From contig JAITBB010000074.1 in NCBI GenBank assembly GCA_031283795.1, positions 1-7,370 on the forward strand: 7,370 nt of DNA, in the 5' to 3' direction. This document shows positions 1-6,076 of this stretch, piece by piece (the first letter of the stretch is position 1; each line of letters begins with the position of its first letter). Position numbers and translations under genes: made by a program. This stretch comes from Rickettsiales bacterium (lineage in GTDB: Bacteria; Pseudomonadota; Alphaproteobacteria; Rickettsiales; UBA1997). The notes below the pieces were generated by a model. The model was not told the DNA's origin. It worked only from the letters and a program-made list of their open reading frames with translations, and ran no database searches.

Positions 1-1683
1 GGAAATGGAACATTCAATTATCCGGATGGAGGTACGTACAGCGGAGAGTGGAGAAACGGTGTGAGAGAGGGGGATGGAACATTATGCTCTTCAAATGGAA
101 GTGAATATGTTGGTGTCTGGAGGGATGGCAAAAGAGAAGGACAAGGTATCTACACTGATCAGAGAGGCCAAATATATAGGCAATTCTACAGTGAAGATTC
201 TCTAAAGGAAGAAACCGCTATGTCTTGGAAATCCCTTAGAGGTAATCGGGAAGTTGGTCATGGAACTCTCTGGGAAAGAAGGGGACTGCATACAATGAAA
301 TATGACGAAAGTAACGCGGTGATATACTATGTCTATTGGGCCAATGGAGCCCTGAAAAGGGAATTGAAGGTGAACTATAGAAAGCTTAATGAACTGCTGA
401 ACGAGAATAGGCTGGGCTCTATAGTGCCATATGCTATAGAGGATGTGACCAGAGGTCTGGGAGAGAACGGAAGAATAAAGACCCTTGGTGAAGCCCAGGA
501 TTGTCTAAAGGAATGTTCCAGGCAGATTTTTATGGACAGAATGCATTTGGGAGCAGAAGGGTTTACGGGCGGAGGTCTAGAACTAGAAAATCTAGTACTG
601 TTGGCGACCCTAGAAAACTCTAGGTTCAAATTAGTAAGATTTTGTAGTGAGAGGCTTAGTAGGGAGAAAATGGAATGGCACTATGAGAACCTAGAAAGAT
701 TTCTAAGATTCGTTGGCATTGACCCGGGCAACATAGATAATCTCAGGGAGAATTTTATCAGTGTGGTAATATCAACAACCGATCTGCAACATGCCGTCAG
801 TGTCATCGTCGACCTGAGAATTCTAAGGATGGCTAGAAACCAAAGTGGTAGTATAAATGCAATCACTAAGCCGATCATCATTGTTTTTGATAGCAGTAGA
901 ATCATTGGTAGCCCTGAACATAAGGAGTGTAATTTGGGTAATATTCAAAAACACTGCGCGTTTGTAAATCGAAATATACAGAATCTCGGAAGCTGCTGGT
1001 ACCATGCGGTGAGTGCCACTATGGCTGTAGTCAATGATACGGATATCTACGAGGGTATCATGGGCAGTAGTGTAGTGAAAAAGTATGGCCTTTTAGGGAG
1101 CTATGTGTGGGAATTTTGTGAGTCTATGGATGGTTTACTGAATGAATTCGAAATAAAGCAGATACAGCAGCTCCAGATAATTGCGAATAAAAATGGCATT
1201 GAGACGATCGGTGGTCAGCTAACTTCAAAGTTGCTAGTTCTGGAATCCGTCAGAAATGATGCGGAGGAACTTTTAAGGAATAATAGAGAATCACTTGCAG
1301 TCTTTGGGAGGAGAATTACTGTTCTGATCAGGAAAAAAGAGGAGGGTATGAGAGCTAATTTTAAAGGAAAAATCAAGAATAATCTAAAGAGGAAATATAC
1401 AGGCCAACTATCCAAAGAAATCAAGAAAATAACTCCAGAATTCATCAGGGGAAAATACAATATCAGAATGAGTTCCAGAGAAGAGAAATTTCTTCGGGCT
1501 ATAGAGAAAGCAAAAGTATTTCGTACTGTGGAGAATAAACTTAAAAGTACTCTATCGCAAGTCAATAGGGCTAGGAACAATGAGAAACTGTTACAAATTA
1601 GGAGATTTGTAGCGGCAGAGAATAGACTTGATCCTAGCACCGAGGAAAGGGATATGAACGGAGCCAACAATTTAGTCGTATAA
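1..1683 (+). CDS. MORN-repeat protein with possible CE-clan cysteine protease region (5'-truncated by window edge)
   Basis: The reading frame is open from base 1 and ends at TAA 1681-1683. The GTG at 61 is internal: the codons before it already encode a MORN repeat, so the true start lies left of the window. Two good MORN units (pattern NGT..-YxGxWRNG-REG) span about 4-72 and 73-141, followed by decayed copies near 142-195 and 257-330. MORN repeats are known to bind membranes or proteins. The middle is unlike any family I can name with certainty, but it carries in order His (790-792, in QHAVSVIVDL), Asp (889-891, in PIIIVFDSS), Gln (979-981) and Cys (994-996, in NIQNLGSCWYHAV). That order resembles Ulp1/YopJ-type (CE clan) peptidases or acetyltransferases. 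The last 130 residues are Lys/Arg-rich, helical and contain no His. It converges on a virB4 gene. A host-directed effector is an inference. The MORN call is firm; the protease call is tentative. Confidence 0.8.
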   Translation, partial: GNGTFNYPDGGTYSGEWRNGVREGDGTLCSSNGSEYVGVWRDGKREGQGIYTDQRGQIYRQFYSEDSLKEETAMSWKSLRGNREVGHGTLWERRGLHTMKYDESNAVIYYVYWANGALKRELKVNYRKLNELLNENRLGSIVPYAIEDVTRGLGENGRIKTLGEAQDCLKECSRQIFMDRMHLGAEGFTGGGLELENLVLLATLENSRFKLVRFCSERLSREKMEWHYENLERFLRFVGIDPGNIDNLRENFISVVISTTDLQHAVSVIVDLRILRMARNQSGSINAITKPIIIVFDSSRIIGSPEHKECNLGNIQKHCAFVNRNIQNLGSCWYHAVSATMAVVNDTDIYEGIMGSSVVKKYGLLGSYVWEFCESMDGLLNEFEIKQIQQLQIIANKNGIETIGGQLTSKLLVLESVRNDAEELLRNNRESLAVFGRRITVLIRKKEEGMRANFKGKIKNNLKRKYTGQLSKEIKKITPEFIRGKYNIRMSSREEKFLRAIEKAKVFRTVENKLKSTLSQVNRARNNEKLLQIRRFVAAENRLDPSTEERDMNGANNLVV

Positions 1684-1845
1684 ATCACATAGTATACTAT
1701 ACTACTCTCTCTGAAAGAGGCAGACATCTCCTATTTGTTTCTAGGTATGAATTTTTGTATATATAAATATTTGGCTCTATTTGATTTACTATGTTTTATG
1801 CATTAGAAAATTCTATTATAGAGAAGGAAAACTGTTGCTGTTTGT
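1684..1845. other. AT-rich gap between convergent genes
   Basis: This gap separates the stop of the MORN-repeat gene from the stop of virB4 on the other strand. It contains a perfect short palindrome, AGTATA-c-TATACT at 1691-1703, eight bases after the TAA, and a weak CTCT/AGAG hairpin near 1706-1718. Neither has the GC-rich stem plus T-run of a classical intrinsic terminator. The palindrome could help end transcription from either side, but this is not shown. No credible gene is seen here. Confidence 0.4.
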
Positions 1846-4371
1846 CTAGGACTGTACATCCTTCTTTTGTCTGGCTTCTTCCCATTGGATCTGTCTTTTC
1901 TCACGTTCTTTTAGTTTCTCCTCTAGTTTGGCCTTATTGTACTCCTGCACAATGCGGAACATTACCGGCAGCCAGTCCTCGGCCTTGTCTGATCTTGCCA
2001 GCTCTTTGGCTTTGATCATGATTTTCGAATGGAGGGTGCCGCTGGAAAATATGTGAACCTCCTCCTTTGTCAGAAAATTAAACTCTATTGATGATATTAC
2101 AATATTTCCATTGTGTTTGATCAGGACAGTTCCGTTCTCCTCTCTCATGACCGATATTATTCGGGACTCCTCTTCGCTTATATCAAATATTTTCCTCTGG
2201 TATATGCTTGCTTTAACATTTGGAAGCAGTACCTGTGTTGGGAATATGTTCCTAACCGATAGCTGTATGTTACTCGTGTCGTAGCTGTCGGCGCCACTAG
2301 TTGTCATGATCACGGCTATGTTTTTTTCGTAGAGGGATTTTAGTATTTTTGAGATTCGGGGAGCAAAGTAAGAGTTATCAAATTGAAGCCAGCCCTCGTC
2401 GATTGCCAGGATGGTTGGGCTGCCGTCGGATCCGGTTACCAGGCTATGCAATATGTAATCGAAGATGGCAACCCTAATTTCCTCATTGTTAACAATTGCA
2501 TTGAGATTTATACCGATAATATTGTCTGCGAACATGTCTAGATTGTTATCTACATTGAATATAAAACCATATTCGTTCTGTTCCACCCATCTGCTGAGGC
2601 TACCGTATATGTTGCTGAGCTTTTTCCCCTTGGCTATTTTAAAAACGTCGCCTAGGCTGTTTATTTCATTGATGTCGTTTTTGACAATATTCTCCAATTT
2701 TTCCCACTCCTGGCTGAGCTTTGTTGTATTCTCGTCCATCTTTACCAGACCATCGTCAGATTTTTGTACGATGAAAGATAGCCATTTGAGTATAAATTCT
2801 ATATTCTGATCATTCTTCTTCATTCTGAAGGGATTTATGCAGAGTTTTTCTCCGGATTCTTTCCTGGAGATCGAGTAGTATTTGCCGTCCAGACTGTTGA
2901 TGAAGACCTTAGATCTGTTTGTGTTGTCGATGTAAATTATCCTTTTTACCTGTTTGGTGGCGGCCATTAGCATAAAGTTCATGTATTTCGTCTTTTTGAG
3001 TAGTTTTGGACCAACAAATATGGTGTTTGGATTTTTCTTGGTGTCAAAGGAGAAGAAATACGGTGTACCCATTGCACTTTTGAGAACCACCATCGAGTCT
3101 CCCCAGATGTTTCCCGTTACCTTTCCCGTTGGGAAACTAAACAGTGATGAGAATGCGCAGACATTATCGAGAGAAATTGCGTGCAGTCTTTTGACAAAAT
3201 TAAAGTTTCCCGGCAATTGGCTCCAGAAAAGTGTTGGCATAAACATCTCCTCTCGAACGGCAGCTAGTCCAAGCTTCCCGGTTGTGTCAAAAAGTCGCTC
3301 TATGTTTCTTCCAAGGCCCTCCTTACTGTTGCCCTTAACCTGTATGATTACCTGGCAGGTGCATATTTTATTTTTCTCCGGATCCTTATCAGGCAGCATA
3401 GAGCCAATGTCCGAAACGTTAAGAACAATCGGATTTTCACCTAGGGATAGGACTTCAAAGTACTTGAGCATCTCATCGTTGATGGGTTTGCTATTGATAA
3501 AACTTACGGATTGAGTCAACACCATTTCCTGATCCAACTGAATTATCTTGTCCAGCTGTGATGGCAGGAGGAGGCTACAGTATTTTATAGATACTATCGC
3601 CGAATAGGATGAGCCACCCTTATCATATATTTGCATTATGTTCCTTCCGTAGGCTATTTTTTTACTGAGAATGGAATGGGACAGTTCGTTAACCGGCAAT
3701 AGTACATTCTCATAGACTCCGTTAACTACCAGGGAGAAGAATTTGAGATGTTCAGAATAGTAGACATCACCATTTTTCACTATCTTTAGCATTCTGGCTC
3801 CATACTGTTTCAGGTCATTCAGCATACCTTTGGAGACCTTACTGACAATGGAATTGGCCTTTTCGAAGCTCCTACTCTTAGACTTTTGCAACATAGAGAA
3901 GTTAATGGCCTCCATGAATTCAAAAATTTTAGAAACAGCTCCGGCCTCGGGCGAGTATATTATGGTTATGTATATCTCGTTTGCAAACTGGTTGTCCCAG
4001 TTGTAGTGTCTGTTCCATTTGTCCATGACAAATCTTGCAGTATAGGCTTTATATTTTTGGTTTCTTGGCGTTAGATCAACCGATTTCCTGACGGTTTGAA
4101 ACCAGAAACTGAGATTCCTGTCCTTCGCATTCCTCACGAAACTTTTGTTCAGTTCTTCACGCAGCGTGTAAAAATTTGATTCTCCGGGATTGGATACAAA
4201 CGATGGTATCTTTATTATTTGCAACACCTCGCCATTCTGGGTTATTAGAGTGTGATCATCGTAGTAGCAGGCATAGGGGAGTAGTTCGGGGTTGACACTA
4301 TTCTGCTGACCATCAACGCCGTAGAGGTTGATGCCTATATCATCGAGAATTTTGCCCTCTATCTTTTCCAT
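1846..4371 (-). CDS. virB4: VirB4-family type IV secretion ATPase, divergent (VirB4-2-like) copy with degenerate Walker A
   Basis: This is an 841-residue protein of about normal VirB4 length. VirB4 is the inner-membrane-associated ATPase that energises T4SS assembly and substrate transfer. The N-terminal segment around residues 28-55 (LLPYACYYDDHTLITQNGE) is typical of rickettsial VirB4, followed by the CagE/TrbE/VirB region and a C-terminal P-loop domain from about residue 430. Walker A reads GPKLLKKT at residues 454-461: Lys460 and Thr461 remain but both inner glycines are replaced. Walker B is intact (TILAIDEGW, Asp658-Glu659). The later motif, usually containing TQ, reads MTTSG (Thr690-Thr691). 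The tail is highly charged and helical. No virB3 or virB6 lies beside it. Rickettsiales are known to carry two virB4 genes, the second being solitary and divergent, which this fits. No strong Shine-Dalgarno is seen before the ATG, so the start is only probable; the conserved part begins soon after it. Confidence 0.93.
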   Translation of the reverse strand: MEKIEGKILDDIGINLYGVDGQQNSVNPELLPYACYYDDHTLITQNGEVLQIIKIPSFVSNPGESNFYTLREELNKSFVRNAKDRNLSFWFQTVRKSVDLTPRNQKYKAYTARFVMDKWNRHYNWDNQFANEIYITIIYSPEAGAVSKIFEFMEAINFSMLQKSKSRSFEKANSIVSKVSKGMLNDLKQYGARMLKIVKNGDVYYSEHLKFFSLVVNGVYENVLLPVNELSHSILSKKIAYGRNIMQIYDKGGSSYSAIVSIKYCSLLLPSQLDKIIQLDQEMVLTQSVSFINSKPINDEMLKYFEVLSLGENPIVLNVSDIGSMLPDKDPEKNKICTCQVIIQVKGNSKEGLGRNIERLFDTTGKLGLAAVREEMFMPTLFWSQLPGNFNFVKRLHAISLDNVCAFSSLFSFPTGKVTGNIWGDSMVVLKSAMGTPYFFSFDTKKNPNTIFVGPKLLKKTKYMNFMLMAATKQVKRIIYIDNTNRSKVFINSLDGKYYSISRKESGEKLCINPFRMKKNDQNIEFILKWLSFIVQKSDDGLVKMDENTTKLSQEWEKLENIVKNDINEINSLGDVFKIAKGKKLSNIYGSLSRWVEQNEYGFIFNVDNNLDMFADNIIGINLNAIVNNEEIRVAIFDYILHSLVTGSDGSPTILAIDEGWLQFDNSYFAPRISKILKSLYEKNIAVIMTTSGADSYDTSNIQLSVRNIFPTQVLLPNVKASIYQRKIFDISEEESRIISVMREENGTVLIKHNGNIVISSIEFNFLTKEEVHIFSSGTLHSKIMIKAKELARSDKAEDWLPVMFRIVQEYNKAKLEEKLKEREKRQIQWEEARQKKDVQS

Positions 4372-4437
4372 ATTTAAAGTATTTCTTTAGATTTCTAACG
4401 AAACAGGTTGATTTTATCGGCAAACACCTGTAATATG

Positions 4438-4468
4438 TCCTCGACGAGGATGGTACTAGTATTATAAT
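4438..4468 (+). promoter_or_regulatory. Putative promoter with overlapping palindrome, divergent intergenic region
   Basis: A perfect TATAAT lies at 4463-4468. A poor -35 match, TCGACG at 4441-4446, sits 16 bases upstream. The palindrome TCCTCG-a-CGAGGA (4438-4450) covers that -35 position, as an operator would. It lies between the divergent virB4 and coiled-coil genes. The -10 is convincing by sequence; the -35 and the regulatory role are inference. The predicted transcript would have a leader of about 65 bases. I could not find an equally good promoter for virB4 on the minus strand. Confidence 0.4.
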
Positions 4469-4540
4469 AATAATCAACGTATGGTAGGGAGTCTTGTCTA
4501 AAAATTATGATAAAAAGCATGGAGTAAAAGTTGGTTTCCT

Positions 4541-5227
4541 ATGACCATTGATAGTTTGAAGACCCTATTGGGGGATCAGAAATCTCTGATCATCAGTTCT
4601 CTAAATTCTCTATCCGAGACAATCAGGGATGTGCTGCTGCAGAAAAATAAAAAGATTCATCTACTCTCTCTGGAAAATGGGAAGCTCCAGGATAGGTTTA
4701 CCAGCGAATTGCTACTGGTCAGAAAAAATTTTCTAAATATTATCTCTGTGCTGGAGGAATTACAGTCTTCAAAAAACAATAATAGGCTGTTCAAAATTCT
4801 TCTGAAAAAGGAGTTGGGCATCAGAAATCTCAGGAAAAATATCAGAGAAATTAAGAGAGAGGCCGAAGGTAGGGGGACACTCAATAGCAGGGATATGACG
4901 GCCTTCAAGATAATAGCTCTGGAGCTTGAGGAAAAGGAGAGAGTGATCAAAGAGGACAAGGTGGCTATAGAGGCACTGGAAAATGACAGAAAAGGTCTCG
5001 TTCTGGATAAAAAAAATATTGAAAGGTTGAATTCCAGTATGTCGAGTGATCTGGAACTTTTAAGAAAGAAGAACGGAGATCTCGAGAACATCAACATGGC
5101 CCAGCTAAACACCATAGAGACTCTGTCGAGGGAGATGCAGAGTAAGAACGAAAAGATTATTGAACTCAAAAATCAGTTTATCCAACTTCTGGACAATTAC
5201 AATGATATACTGCAGAAAATTAACTGA
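4541..5227 (+). CDS. Coiled-coil protein encoded directly upstream of zapA (possible ZauP-like division factor)
   Basis: This 228-residue protein has no proline, cysteine or tryptophan and is rich in Leu, Lys, Glu, Asn and Ile. Long heptad-like stretches run over residues about 25-75, 85-110 and 122-225, so it should form an extended coiled coil. There is no signal peptide or membrane segment, so it should be cytoplasmic. It ends 12 bases before the zapA start, and the zapA ribosome site touches its stop codon, so the two are probably translated together. In Caulobacter the coiled-coil protein ZauP is encoded with ZapA and links it to the FtsZ ring; a similar role here is an inference from layout, since coiled coils show little sequence identity. 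ATG 4541 lacks a well-spaced Shine-Dalgarno: GGAG at 4521-4524 is 16 bases away. The start is therefore moderately sure. Confidence 0.85.
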   Translation: MTIDSLKTLLGDQKSLIISSLNSLSETIRDVLLQKNKKIHLLSLENGKLQDRFTSELLLVRKNFLNIISVLEELQSSKNNNRLFKILLKKELGIRNLRKNIREIKREAEGRGTLNSRDMTAFKIIALELEEKERVIKEDKVAIEALENDRKGLVLDKKNIERLNSSMSSDLELLRKKNGDLENINMAQLNTIETLSREMQSKNEKIIELKNQFIQLLDNYNDILQKIN

Positions 5228-5232
5228 GGGAG
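5227..5232 (+). promoter_or_regulatory. Ribosome binding site of zapA overlapping the upstream stop codon
   Basis: AGGGAG begins on the last base of the upstream TGA and lies 7 bases before ATG 5240. It supports that start and suggests translational coupling between the coiled-coil gene and zapA. Confidence 0.7.
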
Positions 5233-5239
5233 CCGTGAA

Positions 5240-5704
5240 ATGCAGAGAGTAGAATTAAGTGTGGGTACGGTAAAGGCCTCGCTAGGCTATAGCGACGATT
5301 CAGAAAGAGAACTCATTCTCAAAACGGCCAGAGAACTGAATACGGAGTGCAATAGACTCATCATGAGCTGTGGCAATGTGGATGAAACCATACTTCTATT
5401 TTTTCTTCTGATGAAGACCGAAATAAAACTCCAGAAAATAAATTATAGAAACGTGGATGATATGCTCTTTGGTATACTGAAATCGATAGGCAACTACGTT
5501 CATGAAAAAAATTCTACAAAAATTAAAGAATCTCTGGTAGCGATAGGTATAATCAGGAAAATAGAGCTGAATAGCGTGTGCGGTGATGGGAAGGACGGCA
5601 TAGATGTATATGACGACAACGAGCTAATAACGTTGATAAAAAGTTTTGCCGGGGAAGTGAACGGGAGTGTTGAGACTATTGAAAATAATATTTACTTATT
5701 GTAG
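5240..5704 (+). CDS. zapA: ZapA-like cell division protein with extended C-terminus
   Basis: ZapA is a small cytoplasmic protein that bundles FtsZ filaments and stabilises the division ring. The first 40 residues follow the ZapA pattern: a beta-strand pair (VELSVGTVKASLGY), an acidic turn with Glu (DSERELI), then the helix start KTARELNTECNRL. A second helical part follows (residues about 48-90), matching the dimerising helix. The protein has 154 residues whereas typical ZapA has about 110. The extra C-terminal 50-60 residues include an acidic stretch (DGKDGIDVYDDNE) with no match I know. It is the second gene of a tight pair with a coiled-coil protein, and a small-RNA promoter begins inside its last codons. 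The zapA-then-6S RNA order is widespread in proteobacteria and strengthens both calls. The ATG is supported by a good ribosome site. Confidence 0.75.
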   Translation: MQRVELSVGTVKASLGYSDDSERELILKTARELNTECNRLIMSCGNVDETILLFFLLMKTEIKLQKINYRNVDDMLFGILKSIGNYVHEKNSTKIKESLVAIGIIRKIELNSVCGDGKDGIDVYDDNELITLIKSFAGEVNGSVETIENNIYLL

Positions 5705-5707
5705 AAT
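5679..5707 (+). promoter_or_regulatory. Sigma70-type promoter for the ncRNA/tRNA region
   Basis: TTGAAA (5679-5684) and TAGAAT (5702-5707) are separated by exactly 17 bases, one mismatch each from consensus. The promoter overlaps the end and stop codon of zapA. It would start a transcript near 5713-5715. As no open reading frame of note follows for over 300 bases, it most likely serves a non-coding RNA and perhaps also the tRNA. Confidence 0.65.
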
Positions 5708-5713
5708 GCTTTA

Positions 5714-5907
5714 GCACTGCGCTAGAGGACAGGATCCGTATGAATCCCAGAGACTCCTTTTAAAATGTGCGGGGGTTGCCTCTACCATGGCTGTGGCTGT
5801 GGCACGTGATGCCCACTTGGCATACAAGGTCTTAGTGACATCCATCCATCCCTTTTGTGGTGCAAGCCCTAGTGGGGAAGACGCGGACTTTTAGGTGGGG
5901 ATCGTGT
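5714..5907 (+). ncRNA. ssrS: Candidate 6S RNA downstream of zapA
   Basis: 6S RNA is a roughly 180-200-nt RNA that mimics an open promoter and binds sigma70 RNA polymerase; it often lies just after zapA. Here a strong promoter ends zapA, and the following stretch of about 195 nt has no gene and is more GC-rich than its flanks. Its ends can pair: GCAC 5714-5717 with GTGT 5904-5907, and CTAGAGG 5722-5728 with CTTTTAG 5888-5894 (including G-U pairs). An apical hairpin, ATGCC 5809-5813 with GGCAT 5819-5823, sits near the middle. The stretch around 5750-5771 looks, from memory, similar to an Escherichia coli 6S segment (GAGA..CCTT..AAAA.TG.GCG). Both ends are estimates. Identity rests on context, size and rough folding; another structured RNA is possible. 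No clear terminator separates it from the tRNA. Confidence 0.5.
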
Positions 5908-5922
5908 ACATTTGACTCCAGA

Positions 5923-5998
5923 GTACCCGTAGCTCAATGGATAGAGTACCAGGTTGCGGACCTGATGGTTGGAAGTTCGAATCTTCTCGGGTGCACCA
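5923..5998 (+). tRNA. tRNA-Arg (anticodon GCG), CCA encoded
   Basis: This is a complete 76-nt cloverleaf. The acceptor GTACCCG pairs with CGGGTGC (one G-U pair), the D arm is GCTC/GAGT, the anticodon stem is CCAGG/CCTGA, and the T arm is GGAAG-TTCGAAT-CTTCT. CCA is encoded at 5996-5998. The anticodon is GCG at 5956-5958, which reads CGC and CGU. The arginine identity bases A20 and C35 are present. Two oddities: C27-A43 at the base of the anticodon stem does not pair, and position 34 is G where most bacteria have A (edited to inosine) in the CGN-reading tRNA-Arg. Confidence 0.95.
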
Positions 5999-6064
5999 GG
6001 GGGTTGGATCGTGGCGCGGAATGGTGTACTGAAGAGACTTAGTGTGGATAGACTGATAATCATG

Positions 6065-6070
6065 TAAGGA
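6065..6070 (+). promoter_or_regulatory. Ribosome binding site of the secreted-protein gene
   Basis: TAAGGA lies 6 bases before ATG 6077 and fixes that start, which also opens directly into a signal peptide. A GATAAT at 6055-6060 resembles a -10 box but lacks a good -35 partner, so no separate promoter is claimed. Confidence 0.6.
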
Positions 6071-6076
6071 AAATAT

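Noticed and set aside
61..63. GTG as start of the MORN-repeat gene
   Set aside because: The frame is open back to base 1 and those 20 codons encode a proper MORN repeat, so the gene begins outside the window.
985..1023. Calpain/papain-type cysteine box (LGSCWYHAVSA)
   Set aside because: The local match is tempting, but those families need a catalytic His after the Cys and none occurs in the remaining 228 residues.
1704..1722. Intrinsic terminator after the MORN-repeat gene
   Set aside because: The stem is only about 4 bp, not GC-rich, and no T-run follows directly.
1215..1727. Minus-strand frame of 170 residues opposite the MORN gene
   Set aside because: It is Ser/Leu/Phe-rich, typical of the antisense of a Lys/Glu-rich gene, with no domain or ribosome site.
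2954..3514. Plus-strand frame of 186 residues inside virB4
   Set aside because: It lies fully within a convincing VirB4 gene on the other strand and shows no family features.
5780..5803. GGCTGT tandem hexamer
   Set aside because: Only two and a half copies inside the RNA candidate; too short to be a meaningful repeat array.
5714..5907. RNase P RNA, tmRNA or SRP RNA
   Set aside because: The size or signature motifs do not fit: no RNase P core, no tmRNA tag frame and no SRP GGAAGGAAGCAGCC-type loop.
5857..6042. Short plus-strand protein frame of 61 residues
   Set aside because: It runs straight through the complete tRNA-Arg and part of the small-RNA region; a chance frame.
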